NCBI RefSeq assembly: GCF_003633685.1
Contig: NZ_RBKT01000001.1
Span: forward strand, 6,572,001 to 6,636,000
Origin: Micromonospora pisi
GTDB lineage: Bacteria > Actinomycetota > Actinomycetes > Mycobacteriales > Micromonosporaceae
Length of the DNA: 64,000 nucleotides
Direction: 5' to 3'
The notes beneath the pieces were generated by a model, which searched no databases, was not told the origin of the DNA, and worked only from the letters and a program-made list of their open reading frames with translations. Positions within the stretch are counted from its first letter, which is position 1; every line of letters starts with the position of its first letter. A program made the translations under genes and the position numbers. Positions 18,127 through 27,266 of the stretch are shown piece after piece.

Positions 18127-19284
18127 ATGACCGACCGACGTACCGACACCGACACCGACACCGACCCGTCGCCGGTCGCCTCCCGAGGGGAGTTCGCCTC
18201 CCGCTGGGAGGTCGGCTCCAGTTTCCCCCTCCACCAGGCCACCGGGGCGGACTGGACCGGCCCGCCACCACCGGCCACGCCCCCGTACGGCGAACTCTTC
18301 GGCTCGGGCCGGCAGGCGCTGCGCGCACTTGTCGAGTTCGGCCGGCGCGAGTACGGCTGGACCGCCCTGCACCTGCCCACGTACTACTGCGACGAGGTGG
18401 CCGACGCGGTCACCGACGTGCTGCCGGTCCTGCGCTACCCGGCCGGCCCGGACGGGGGAGAGCCGCCGGTCGTCGCGCCCACCGACGCGGCGGTGCTGGT
18501 CTCGTACTTCGGTGCGCCGCCGGTGGTGCCGGCACCGGCCGGGGCGACCCTGATCGTCGACGTCACCCACGACCCCCGGGCGCCGTGGCTGCCCTCGCTG
18601 CGGGCCGACTACGTCTTCGCCTCGCTGCGCAAGACGCTGCCGCTGCCCGACGGTGGGGCCCTCTGGTCGGACACCGGTCGGCCGCTGCCGTCCGCCGGTC
18701 CGCCGACCGCCCGCCACCTGGCCGTGGTCGACCGGGTGCTGGCCGCCATGTGCCTCAAGGCCGCCTACCTGGCCGGCGCACCGCTGGACAAGCAGCGCTA
18801 CCTGGCCCGCTACGCGGCCGGCGAGGACCTGCTGCGCACCGCCGACGTCAGTGGCATCTCCGAGTTCTCCCGGCAGGCCCTGCACGCGCTCCCGGTCGAC
18901 CGGCTCCGCCTGCGCCGGATCGAGAACGCCGCGCTGCTCGCCGCCGGTCTGTCCGGGCTGCCGGGGCTGACCGCCCGCGCGTACCCCCTCGGGGTCGTGC
19001 TGAAGTTCGGCTCGCACCGGTCCCGCGAGGCGGTACGGCACGGCCTGATCGAACGCTCCGTCTACCCGGCGGTGCTCTGGCGACTCGTCGAGCCGGACGA
19101 GAACGACGACCAGGTCCGCTACTCGCGTCGGATGCTCTTCCTGCACACCGACCACCGATGGAGCGGGTCGGACATGGCCCGGGTGGCGGAACTGGTGCGC
19201 GCACTGCACCCGGCCACCGCCGAGAGCGTGCCGGCCTCCGCCCCGACCGGACCGGTGTCGGTCCCGAGAGGAGAAACATGCTGA
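18127..19284 (+). CDS. PLP-dependent aminotransferase-fold protein of unknown reaction
   Basis: 385 residues from ATG 18127, five bases after the previous stop. It has the fold-type I layout: a GSGRQALRALVEF start, LHLPTYYCDEV, VSYFGAPP, a DVTHDPRAPW segment corresponding to the PLP aspartate, and ADYVFASLRKTLPLPDGG holding a lysine (Lys169) where the PLP Schiff base forms. It is too divergent to assign to DegT or class V. An N-terminal TDTDTDTD run is encoded by a 6-base repeat. In this operon it may form a second amino or hydroxyamino donor. Its stop overlaps the next start. Confidence 0.8.
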   Translation: MTDRRTDTDTDTDPSPVASRGEFASRWEVGSSFPLHQATGADWTGPPPPATPPYGELFGSGRQALRALVEFGRREYGWTALHLPTYYCDEVADAVTDVLPVLRYPAGPDGGEPPVVAPTDAAVLVSYFGAPPVVPAPAGATLIVDVTHDPRAPWLPSLRADYVFASLRKTLPLPDGGALWSDTGRPLPSAGPPTARHLAVVDRVLAAMCLKAAYLAGAPLDKQRYLARYAAGEDLLRTADVSGISEFSRQALHALPVDRLRLRRIENAALLAAGLSGLPGLTARAYPLGVVLKFGSHRSREAVRHGLIERSVYPAVLWRLVEPDENDDQVRYSRRMLFLHTDHRWSGSDMARVAELVRALHPATAESVPASAPTGPVSVPRGETC

Positions 19285-19913
19285 CCGGCCGACTGGTCGG
19301 CCTGCGCCCGATGCAGGCCGACGACCTCGACTTCTTCGCCGACCTGGCCAACGCGCCGCAGGTTCGCAGCCACGTGGTGGGCTGGGACTGGCCGGTGGCG
19401 CGCGACGCGCAGCGGGACTGGTTCGCCAGCGCCTCCCGCGACCCACGCAACCGCCGGCTCACCGTCGTCGACCGGGCCAGCGGGAAACCGGTGGGCATGA
19501 CCGGACTGTGGGAGATCGACTGGCACAACCAGTCCGCCCTCACCGCGGTCAAGCTCATGCCCGGTGCCACGCCCAAGGGCGCCGGCACCGACTCGATCAT
19601 GCTGACCATGGCCTGGAGCTTCTACGAGGTCGGGCTCCGCCGCCTGCACAGCACCGTGCTCGACTTCAACGCGGCCAGCCTCGGCGCCTACGTACGCCGC
19701 TGCGGTTGGCAGATCGAGGGCCGGGACCGGGAGGCCGTCTTCCGTCGCGGCACCTGGCACGACCTGATCCGGGTGGCGATCCTGCGCCCCGAGTTCGACG
19801 CCGGACCGGACGCCGCCGAGTACGTCGAACGGGTCTGCGGCGCCACCCCCGCACCACCGATGCCGCCGAGCCAGGACCACCCGGCCCGGCACCTCGACCC
19901 CGCGCGGGCCTGA
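19278..19913 (+). CDS. GNAT acetyltransferase (RimJ/RimL-like)
   Basis: 211 residues from ATG 19278, seven-base overlap with the preceding gene and an AGAGGAG ribosome site. GNAT signature: RLVGLRPMQADDLDFFADLAN at the start, GMTGLWEIDWHNQSALTAVKL, the PGATPKGAGTDSI loop in place of the usual R-G-x-G, and VLDFNAASLGAYVRRCGW, typical of RimJ/RimL-type enzymes. It is likely to N-acetylate the amino group placed by the sugar aminotransferase (inference from operon context). A Pro-rich 30-residue tail is unusual. Confidence 0.88.
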   Translation: MLTGRLVGLRPMQADDLDFFADLANAPQVRSHVVGWDWPVARDAQRDWFASASRDPRNRRLTVVDRASGKPVGMTGLWEIDWHNQSALTAVKLMPGATPKGAGTDSIMLTMAWSFYEVGLRRLHSTVLDFNAASLGAYVRRCGWQIEGRDREAVFRRGTWHDLIRVAILRPEFDAGPDAAEYVERVCGATPAPPMPPSQDHPARHLDPARA

Positions 19914-19930
19914 CCGTGGAAGGACAGACA

Positions 19931-21196
19931 GTGGCAGGACTGCGAATAGCCATCCTGTTCAAACACCGGCAGAGCGGGCGGTGGATGCTGCCGCAGATCG
20001 AAGAACTCCGCCGCCGGGGACACCAGGTGATGGTGGTGCTGCCGCCGGGTCCGGGGCCGCTGCCCACGGAACTGAACCGGCGCGGCATCGACGTGGTCGA
20101 GTCCCCGTTCGACTTCCGTTTCCGGCCGAACCTCGCCACCCTGCGCGGCCTCTGGCACCTCCGCCGGCTCCTGCGCGACCTGCGCCTGGACATCCTGAAA
20201 TACCACCTGTACGCCCCCGCCCTCGCCGCCCGGTTCACCTCGGTGGGCCTGCGGCTCGGCCGGGTGCACGTGGTCGTCGGACCGCTCTTCCTCGAATCCC
20301 GGCTCATCCGTACCGTCGAGCGCTGGCTCTGGCGCGCCGACGACGTGGTCATCTGCGGCACCGAGTACACCTCCCGCCAGTACGGCGCACTCGGGGCCCC
20401 GCCGGAACACCGCCCGGCCACCACCCCCGGGATCGACACCGGACACTTCAGCCGGCGCCGCTACGTCGCCGAGCAGCGGCATGTGGCGAACCGGCGTACC
20501 GGGGCGGAACGCGACCACGCGGTCGAGCCCGGGTCGGACGGGCCGACGGCGGAGGAACTGCGGGCCAAGATCCGGGCCGAGCTGGGGGTCGCCCAGGACG
20601 CATTCGTCGTGATCATGGTCGCCTACGTGTACGCGCCGAAACGGCTGACGTACAACGGACGCGGAATCAAGGGACACGACCTGCTGCTCCCCGCCTGGCA
20701 GTCCTTCCACGCCCGGCACCCCAACTCCCACCTGCTGCTGATCGGCGGCGGCTTCTCCCCGCCCGGCGAGACACACCGGCGGGACCTCGTCCGCCGCTTC
20801 GGTGTCGACACCGACCCGAGCGTGACCTGGCTGGAGTCGGTGACCGAGGTGCGCCCGTACTACAACGCGGCCGACCTGAGCGTCAGCCCGTCGCTGTCGG
20901 AGGGGCACGGCGCCCCGGTCGAGGCGGGCTCGATGGGGCTGCCGAGCATCGTCAGCGACGCCGGTGGACTGCCCGAGGTGGTCGACGAGGCCAGCGGCTG
21001 GGTCGTACCGGCCGGCGAGGTCGCGCCCCTGGAAGCCGCGCTGGTCGCCGCGTACCGGGAGTTCGAGGCGGGTGAGCTGACCCGGCGTGGCGACGCCGCC
21101 CGCGAACGGATGGTCAAGTTCTTCGACCACGGGCCGGCGGCCGAGAGGATCGCGGACATCGTGGAGCGGACCGCGGCCGGGGTGCGTACGCGATGA
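19931..21196 (+). CDS. glycosyltransferase family 4 protein
   Basis: 421 residues from GTG 19931 behind AAGGACA; an alternative GTG lies at 19916. GT-B fold: N-terminal LRIAILFKHRQSGRWMLPQI with the Gly-rich acceptor loop, and a GT4 donor domain with GHDLLLPAWQSF, LLLIGGGFSPP and the EX7E-like nucleotide-binding segment SPSLSEGHGAPVEAGSMG. The insert around residues 170-220 is charged and probably disordered. It adds a sugar to a lipid-linked glycan in the cytosol. Its stop overlaps the next start (ATGA). Confidence 0.9.
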   Translation: MAGLRIAILFKHRQSGRWMLPQIEELRRRGHQVMVVLPPGPGPLPTELNRRGIDVVESPFDFRFRPNLATLRGLWHLRRLLRDLRLDILKYHLYAPALAARFTSVGLRLGRVHVVVGPLFLESRLIRTVERWLWRADDVVICGTEYTSRQYGALGAPPEHRPATTPGIDTGHFSRRRYVAEQRHVANRRTGAERDHAVEPGSDGPTAEELRAKIRAELGVAQDAFVVIMVAYVYAPKRLTYNGRGIKGHDLLLPAWQSFHARHPNSHLLLIGGGFSPPGETHRRDLVRRFGVDTDPSVTWLESVTEVRPYYNAADLSVSPSLSEGHGAPVEAGSMGLPSIVSDAGGLPEVVDEASGWVVPAGEVAPLEAALVAAYREFEAGELTRRGDAARERMVKFFDHGPAAERIADIVERTAAGVRTR

Positions 21197-22395
21197 GGGT
21201 CGTGGTGACCACCGAGACCCGGTTCTCCCGTGCCCCGGACGGCTCGGTCTGGACCCAGGACGGCCCGGCGTACCCGTTCTTCAGCCGCTACCTCGCCGCC
21301 TTCGACACGGTCCGGGTGGTGGCCCGGCTCCGGCACGTCGACACGCCCGCGGGCAACGCCCACCGGGTCGACGGGCCCGGGGTCGAACTCTGGCCGCTGC
21401 CGCACTACGTCGGCCCCCGGCAGTACCTCGCGAGCTGGCGCTCCATCCGCCAGGCGGTACGCGCCGCGGCACAACCGGGCGACGCGGTGATCCTGCGCGT
21501 CCCGTCGCCGACCGGCGCGATGCTGGCCGGATGGCGGGAGCGGCAGCGGCTGCCGTACGCGATCGAGGTCGTCGGCGACCCGTACGACGTCTTCGCCCCC
21601 GGTGTGGTGGAGCACCCGCTGCGTCCGTTCCTGCGCCAGTGGGGCACCACCCGGCTGCGCCACCTGTGCCGCTCCGCCGGTGCGGTCGCGTACGTCACCG
21701 AACGCCACCTCCAGTCGCGTTACCCGAGCCGACCGGACGCGCTCAGCGTCGCCTACTCCAGCGTGGACCTGCCGGCGGAGGCGTTCGTCCCCGCGCCCCG
21801 GCGGGTCGACCGGGCGCCCCGGCCCGGCACACTGATCTCGATCGGTTCGCTCGACCAGCTCTACAAGGGCATCGACACCCTGATCGAGGCGCTGGCCCGG
21901 ATCGCCGCCGACGGCGAGGCCCCCCGGCTGGTGCACCTCGGCGACGGGCGCTTCCGGCCGCAGCTGGAACGGCTCGTGGTCGAGGCGGGACTGGCCGACC
22001 GGGTCACCTTCGTCGGCACCGTCCCCGCCGGCCCGGCCGTACGTAAACACCTCGACGCCGCGGACCTGGTGGTGGTGCCGTCGCGTACCGAGGGGCTGCC
22101 CCGGGTGCTGATCGAGGCCATGGCGCGCGGTCTGCCCGCGCTCGGCTCCAACGTCGGTGGCATCCCGGAGCTGCTCGGCGCCGAGGACATGGTGCCGCCG
22201 AACGACCCGTTCGTGCTCGCCGCCGCGATCCGGCACTTCCTCGCCGACCCGGCCCGGCTCACCGCCGCCTCGGCCCGCAACCTGGCCCGGGCACAGGACT
22301 ACTCGGTCGCCTCCCTGCGTCCGCGCCGCGACGACTTCTATCGCACCGTGCGGGACACCGCCACCCGTCGGGTACCGGCAGGCCGTCGCGCGTGA
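21193..22395 (+). CDS. glycosyltransferase family 4 protein
   Basis: 400 residues from ATG 21193, overlapping the previous TGA. GT-B fold: PFFSRYLAAFDTVRVVARL at the N-terminus, VVGDPYDVFAPGVVEHPLR mid-protein, and donor domain LISIGSLDQLYKGIDTLIEAL, VHLGDGRFRPQLE, and PSRTEGLPRVLIEAMARGLP with the EX7E pair. It ends one step before the next GTG start (GTGA overlap), so three glycosyltransferases are made from one coupled message. Confidence 0.92.
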   Translation: MRVVVTTETRFSRAPDGSVWTQDGPAYPFFSRYLAAFDTVRVVARLRHVDTPAGNAHRVDGPGVELWPLPHYVGPRQYLASWRSIRQAVRAAAQPGDAVILRVPSPTGAMLAGWRERQRLPYAIEVVGDPYDVFAPGVVEHPLRPFLRQWGTTRLRHLCRSAGAVAYVTERHLQSRYPSRPDALSVAYSSVDLPAEAFVPAPRRVDRAPRPGTLISIGSLDQLYKGIDTLIEALARIAADGEAPRLVHLGDGRFRPQLERLVVEAGLADRVTFVGTVPAGPAVRKHLDAADLVVVPSRTEGLPRVLIEAMARGLPALGSNVGGIPELLGAEDMVPPNDPFVLAAAIRHFLADPARLTAASARNLARAQDYSVASLRPRRDDFYRTVRDTATRRVPAGRRA

Positions 22396-23585
22396 CGGGT
22401 TCATCGACCCGACAGGGCGACGCCCGAGGCGACACCGGCGGGTCGATCGCCAGCCAGCGTGCGCGGCCGGCGGTGGAGCGGGCCGTCCGGGTGGTGCACG
22501 TGATCAGCTGGTTGGACCGGGGGCGGGCCGAGACGGTCTCGCTCGACGTGTGCCGCTCCATCCCGCCGACCGAGGTGGAACAGATCTTCCTCACCCTCAA
22601 CGGGCAGGAGGGCGCCCTGGCCGAGGAGTTCCGGCACACCGGCGCCCAGGTGGAGCAGTGCCCGGCGGGTCCAGGACGTACGTTCGGGCCCCGGCTCTGG
22701 CGTCGGCTGCGTGAACTCCGCCCGGACGTGGTCGTCTCGCACGTCGGCCTGACCAGTGCGGTGATCCTCCTGGTGGCCCGGCTCGCCGGGGTGCCGGTGC
22801 GGATCGCCCGGATGTGGAACGAGGGCGACGGCCGCCCGGACAGCCGGCGCCGACGGCTGCGACGGTCGGTGCTGCGTTGGCTGCTGCGCAGGGTCGCCAC
22901 CAGTGTGGTCGGGGTGACCGCCGCCGCGTTACGACTCGCCGGCCCGCCGCCCGGGGACGGCCGCTACCAGGTGCTCTACGGCAGTGTGAACCCGAGCCGG
23001 GTGGAGGGCTGGGAGCGGGCCGCCGCCCGGTCGCGCTGGCAGTTGCCGACCGACGTACCGGTGCTGGCGTACCTGGGGCGCTCGTCACCGGAGAAGAACC
23101 GTCCGTACCTGGTGCGGGTGCACCGTGCCGTCCGCGCCCGGTGGCCGGACGCGCGCCTGTTCGTGGTCGGCCCCGGTGGTGCCGACGACCTGGTGGGGGC
23201 ACATCCGGAGATCGTCGACGACCCGCTGGTCGTGCTCGCCGGTGAGACTGACGAGATCGCCTCGGTGCTGGCCGCGATCGACGTGCTGCTGCTCCCCTCC
23301 CGCCGGGAAGAGTTGCCGGGGGTGGTGCTGGAGGCACTGGCCGCCGGGGTTCCGGTGGTCGCGACCGACCTGCCGTGTCTGCGCGAGGTCGAGCCCCAGG
23401 TACGCGGGCTCGTCCTGCTGCCGCTCGCCGACGGGCCGCACCGATGGGCAGAGGCGGTGGTGACGCAGATCCAGCTCGGCCCGGTCGCGCGCAACGAGAT
23501 CCGGGACAGCCTGTACCGGTCGCCGTTCCTGTTGACGAGCGCGGTCGCACGCTGGCGGGAACTCTGGACGGTGGATGGGCGATGA
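22392..23585 (+). CDS. glycosyltransferase family 4 protein, last gene of the plus-strand glycan operon
   Basis: 397 residues from GTG 22392. It opens with about 30 disordered residues, then VRVVHVISWLDRGRAETVSL, the WbnK/PelF-like GT4 start. The donor domain includes LAYLGRSSPEKNRPYLVRV, LFVVGPGGADDL and PSRREELPGVVLEALAAGVP. The enzyme should elongate the repeat unit. It ends 61 bases before the stop of the convergent polymerase gene. Confidence 0.9.
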   Translation: MTGSSTRQGDARGDTGGSIASQRARPAVERAVRVVHVISWLDRGRAETVSLDVCRSIPPTEVEQIFLTLNGQEGALAEEFRHTGAQVEQCPAGPGRTFGPRLWRRLRELRPDVVVSHVGLTSAVILLVARLAGVPVRIARMWNEGDGRPDSRRRRLRRSVLRWLLRRVATSVVGVTAAALRLAGPPPGDGRYQVLYGSVNPSRVEGWERAAARSRWQLPTDVPVLAYLGRSSPEKNRPYLVRVHRAVRARWPDARLFVVGPGGADDLVGAHPEIVDDPLVVLAGETDEIASVLAAIDVLLLPSRREELPGVVLEALAAGVPVVATDLPCLREVEPQVRGLVLLPLADGPHRWAEAVVTQIQLGPVARNEIRDSLYRSPFLLTSAVARWRELWTVDGR

Positions 23586-23646
23586 GGGTGGAGCAGCCGA
23601 GTGTTGCCAGCCCGATCGCTGACCGACCCGGGTGGCGCCGGCCGGC

Positions 23647-24900
23647 TCAACGCAGCGCGGGCACCCGCCGATGGCGGGCCCCCTTCCGGGCCGGTGTGAC
23701 CCTCGGCCGGGAGACCCTCCGGTAACGCTTGCGCAGGGTTCCGGACAGGTGCAGTCCGCCGTAGAGCACGGCGCCGTACACCAGGGTCTTCACCAGGGCG
23801 AAGCTCTCGCCCCGGAAGTTGTACATCCAGGTGATGGTGAAGAGCATGCTCGCGTAGAGGTAGAAGTCGCCCTGGTCCACCCGGCGGGCGAGCAACCGTT
23901 GCACGACGGTGAGCGCGACGAAGACCAGCGGGATGCCGGCCATGCCGAAGTTGAGGTACGCCTCGGCGGCCAGTGAGAAGCCGTAGCCGCCGGGGGAGCC
24001 GGGGGCGTAGAGGTCGACCAGCCATTGCGCGAGCGCGTACTGCTGGCCGATGGGCAGGACGCCGAGCAGGGCGTCCCAGTACGTCTCGCCGTACCGGTGC
24101 GGCATCTGGTCGGGTACCAGGTTCATCACGTACGTGTCCGGGAACGTGACGGTTCCCTCGTTCAGGAGGCGGGTGGTGCCCTCGCCGACCCCGGGGCTGC
24201 GGATGCTGGCCAGATAGGTGGCGACGACGATGCCGGTGCCACCGATCAGCGCCAGCCGCAGCGACATGGCCCGGCGTCGGAAGATCTGTACGTGCAGCAG
24301 GACGGCGAACAGCGCGAAGAGGAAGTCGCGCTCGTTGGTGACCAGGCAGTAGCCGACGTAACAGGCGATGTTCGTCGCGTAGGCGATGGTGCCGAGCCGG
24401 GTGGACCGGGCGGCGAAGTAGAGCGAACAGGCCATGGTCTGCAACAGCAGGTAGTCGTAGTGCCATGGCCCGGCGAGCGTGATCCGGTCGAGTTTGTTGC
24501 CGGCGAGCATCGCCGGTCCGTGCCACACCATGATCGCTAATGCGTAACCGGCCAGCCCCAGCAGCAGGGGGGCCACCAGGGGGAGGGGGTGTGCGGCGTC
24601 GTCGAGTCGGGTCCGGTCCAGCGCTCCCCGGCGGACCGGGAGGAGCACGCCCACCAGGAGCATGCCGAGCAGCCCCAGCAGCAGGCCGAACGAGGCGGCG
24701 CCGATCCGGTCGGTCACGATCCCGTAGTAGATGTCCCGCCCGAGGGCGTAGTTGACCGCCGGGCCGAGGCCGAAGAAGGCGAAGTAGCCGGCCAGGTACG
24801 GCAGCACGTCCCGGCGCCCGGACCGCAGCAGCAGCAGGATGGGCACCGCGATCGCGCCGACGACACTGATCCAGATCATCGTGGTGTTGTTCAGGTCCAC
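23647..24900 (-). CDS. Wzy-like polysaccharide polymerase (multi-pass membrane protein)
   Basis: 417 residues from GTG 24900, which follows GAGGGG and overlaps the upstream flippase stop by 10 bases. About 10-12 membrane segments and a large extracytoplasmic loop around residues 240-300 (VMNLVPDQMPHRYGETYWD, then GYGFSLAAEAYLNFGMAG). The latter motif is typical of O-antigen polymerase proteins of Gram-positives. The protein should polymerise flipped repeat units outside the membrane. Its basic C-terminus ends in the cytosol. Confidence 0.82.
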   Translation of the reverse strand: MDLNNTTMIWISVVGAIAVPILLLLRSGRRDVLPYLAGYFAFFGLGPAVNYALGRDIYYGIVTDRIGAASFGLLLGLLGMLLVGVLLPVRRGALDRTRLDDAAHPLPLVAPLLLGLAGYALAIMVWHGPAMLAGNKLDRITLAGPWHYDYLLLQTMACSLYFAARSTRLGTIAYATNIACYVGYCLVTNERDFLFALFAVLLHVQIFRRRAMSLRLALIGGTGIVVATYLASIRSPGVGEGTTRLLNEGTVTFPDTYVMNLVPDQMPHRYGETYWDALLGVLPIGQQYALAQWLVDLYAPGSPGGYGFSLAAEAYLNFGMAGIPLVFVALTVVQRLLARRVDQGDFYLYASMLFTITWMYNFRGESFALVKTLVYGAVLYGGLHLSGTLRKRYRRVSRPRVTPARKGARHRRVPALR

Positions 24901-26243
24901 GACCGTCCCCTCAGGGCTCGGCGCAGCATGAGCGCCTTGAGTGTGCCGTCTCCGGCGACCGTCAGTACGACGGTCCAGGCGGCTCCGTCGAGTCCATAGC
25001 GGGGGATGAGCAGGGCGCCGGCGAGCGCGGTGAGCAGCAGGGTGGCGACGCTCGCGGTGAACTGGTTGCCGAACCGGTGCAGCGCGGAGAGCGCGGTGCC
25101 CACGATGAAGACCGCTCCGCTGAGCGCGGCGACGACGGTGAGCAGGGTCAGCACCGAGGCGTGCCGGGCGTAGGGCGCCCCGTACACCAGGTTGAGGGCG
25201 GGCCGTCCGAGGATCGCGGCGGCGCCGACGGCGAGGGCGCCGAGCAGGAGCGTGACCAGGACGAGTCGGTTGATGAGCCGGGTGAGGGCGACGACCTGGT
25301 TGCTCGCGTAGAGCTGGGACATCCGGGGCAGCATGGTCTGGGCGACCGCCGCGAACACGGCGTTGGCGGCGAGGACGACGTATCCGATGGCGGCGAAGAT
25401 GCCGAGCGCCGCCGTACCGAGTTGGTGCCCGACGAGGTAGCGGGGCAGGTTGACGGTGAACGAGGCGAGTCCGGAGGCGACGCCGAGCGGAAGCGCGAGC
25501 GTCGCCAGCGCGGCCAGCCGTCTGCTCGTCGCCGACCAGGTGTCGCCGGCAGGCTCCGGGCTGTCGACAGCAGGATCGGCGTCGTCGGGCGGGAGGGTAC
25601 GTCGCAGCGACCGGGTGGTGACCACGCAGTAGACGACCGCGCCGAGGGCGGAGCCCGCGACCGAGCCCACCACCGCCCACGCCACGCTTCCGGTGAGCAC
25701 GAGCAGGGTGGTCACCGCGAGCACGGTGGCGACCCCGTTCACGATCATCGAGAGGCTGATGCTCTTCATCCGGCCGTGGCGTTGGAAGAGTCCGAGGTAG
25801 ATGTCGCCGACGCCGTCCAGCGCCTTCGCGATGCCGACCAGCAGCACGACGACGGCACCGGACGGGCCGACGAACGTGGCGACGACGGCGACCACCACCG
25901 TGGCGACGGTCATGCCGAGTAGGCGCAGCCGTAGGTAGTCGTCGAAGCTGAAGCGCGAGTGCGCGTCGGTCACCTGGACGGTCCGCAGGGCGAGTCCGGC
26001 GACGAGCGTGACCGGGGCCGCCACGGCGAGCCCGAGGGCGTACTGACCGATCATGGCCGGGTTTCCGTAGCGGGCCAGCACCACGATGACCAGCCACTGC
26101 GCCAGCGCGGCGACGAGGATGCCGAGCAGACTCCAGGTGATCTGGCCGACGACGCCGCCGATCCGGCGGGTGGCGGGGCTCCCGGCGGGTGCCGGGTCAC
26201 CGGTGGGGGGTGCGGCTGTCGCCGCGTGACCGGGGAGGGTCAT
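24891..26243 (-). CDS. second polysaccharide flippase (Wzx/MurJ-like)
   Basis: 450 residues from ATG 26243, which overlaps the methyltransferase stop (ATGA). About 14 hydrophobic segments. GQITWSLLGILVAALAQWLVIVVLARYG at the N-terminus and PLGVASGLASFTVNLPRYLVG at mid-protein are the two half-repeats of oligosaccharide flippases. An internal linker rich in Asp/Pro (around residue 235) is cytosolic. It is an apparently redundant partner of the protein at 14427-15731; one may serve a second glycan or a precursor. Confidence 0.88.
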   Translation of the reverse strand: MTLPGHAATAAPPTGDPAPAGSPATRRIGGVVGQITWSLLGILVAALAQWLVIVVLARYGNPAMIGQYALGLAVAAPVTLVAGLALRTVQVTDAHSRFSFDDYLRLRLLGMTVATVVVAVVATFVGPSGAVVVLLVGIAKALDGVGDIYLGLFQRHGRMKSISLSMIVNGVATVLAVTTLLVLTGSVAWAVVGSVAGSALGAVVYCVVTTRSLRRTLPPDDADPAVDSPEPAGDTWSATSRRLAALATLALPLGVASGLASFTVNLPRYLVGHQLGTAALGIFAAIGYVVLAANAVFAAVAQTMLPRMSQLYASNQVVALTRLINRLVLVTLLLGALAVGAAAILGRPALNLVYGAPYARHASVLTLLTVVAALSGAVFIVGTALSALHRFGNQFTASVATLLLTALAGALLIPRYGLDGAAWTVVLTVAGDGTLKALMLRRALRGRSWT

Positions 26244-27022
26244 CCGGCGTGGACGCCGGTGGCCCAGATGGTCGCCGGCCAGGGCCAGCCTTGGGGCAGC
26301 AGCAGGTCGCTGCAGACGTTCCAGGTGCGGGCGGCCAACCGGTACGAGGTGCCGGAGAGGTCGCGCCGGACCCGGGAGTTCGGCATCGTCGGTCCACCGC
26401 TCACGCCGGTGCGGATGTCGACCAGCCCGGCCGTGGCGCACGCCGCGCGCAGCGACTCCTCCGACATCACCCTCAGGTTGTGGGTGGCAAGTGTGTCCGG
26501 ACTGAACCGTCGCAGGAGCGCGACCAGCGCGGGGTGGGAGTAGTTCGGGACCGTCACCGCGACGACGCCGCCGGGCCGGAGGAACCGTCGATGGTGCGTG
26601 ACGATCTCGGCCGGGTCGTCGAAGTGTTCCACCAGTCCGAATGAGACGACCAGGTCAACCGGCGGTAGTTCGGCCGTACGGACGTCGCCCAGGTGCAGGG
26701 TCGCGGGGATGCCGCCGGCCGCCAGCAGCCGTCGGGCGGTCTTCAGGCCCTCGGGTGCGAAGTCGATCCCGTGGTAGGTGTGGTTGGGCCGGAGCTGGTG
26801 CAGCAGCATCAGCATGCTGCCGGGAGCGCAGCCGAGTTCGAGCACGTCGACCGGCTGGCCAGGGGCGCGGCCGGTGCTGTCGAGCAGGTCCGACAGCAGC
26901 TGGTGCCAGGTGCGGGTCGCCCTCAGCCGTTGCTTGACCTGGCCGGTCATCCGGCTGGGCTGGGGCTGGGTCCACAACTGGTCCCATGATTCGGTGGAGG
27001 TCAACTCCGTGGATTTGGTCAT
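26240..27022 (-). CDS. class I SAM-dependent methyltransferase
   Basis: 260 residues from an ATG behind AGGAGA. Rossmann methyltransferase: motif I VLELGCAPGSMLMLLHQ near residue 60, GIDFAPEGLKTA, the acidic LHLGDVRTAELPPVDLVVSFGLVEHF and LRPGGVVAVTVPNYSHP. It probably methylates a sugar of the glycan, being the first gene of the minus-strand operon with the flippase and polymerase. The substrate is not determinable. Confidence 0.92.
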   Translation of the reverse strand: MTKSTELTSTESWDQLWTQPQPSRMTGQVKQRLRATRTWHQLLSDLLDSTGRAPGQPVDVLELGCAPGSMLMLLHQLRPNHTYHGIDFAPEGLKTARRLLAAGGIPATLHLGDVRTAELPPVDLVVSFGLVEHFDDPAEIVTHHRRFLRPGGVVAVTVPNYSHPALVALLRRFSPDTLATHNLRVMSEESLRAACATAGLVDIRTGVSGGPTMPNSRVRRDLSGTSYRLAARTWNVCSDLLLPQGWPWPATIWATGVHAG

Positions 27023-27266
27023 CCCCGTCTCCTGATCCCGGCGGTAGAAACCGGCCCGGATATCTCGGATCCACTCTGGTCGGCCGGTTCGGTCCGCGCC
27101 GGCTCCCGTGCCCGTCGTGGTACGTCACGGGTACGGGAGTGGACTGGGAGAAACCGGACGGTGATCCTCGTCCCGGGTGGGACGCTGTTCGACCGAAGAT
27201 CGACAAAGCGGACTCAACTCGCGAAAAGCACTCTACCAGCCGTTGAGTCGCAAAAAGCCGTTTGCT
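27023..27266 (-). promoter_or_regulatory. spacer holding kinase-operon terminator and glycan-operon promoter
   Basis: 244 bases without a gene between two operons reading the same way. The stretch 27190-27260 is AT-richer. A hairpin at 27103-27139 is listed separately. Confidence 0.5.
27103..27139 (-). terminator. 12-bp hairpin with one G-U pair
   Basis: Arms 27103-27114 and 27128-27139, 13-base loop; eleven Watson-Crick pairs and one wobble. Placed about 130 bases after the histidine-kinase stop, it would end that operon. Confidence 0.6.

Noticed and set aside
18142-18165. CCGACA hexanucleotide repeat as a phase-variation tract
   Set aside because: Unit length is a multiple of three, so copy changes would not shift the frame; it only alters the TD run length.
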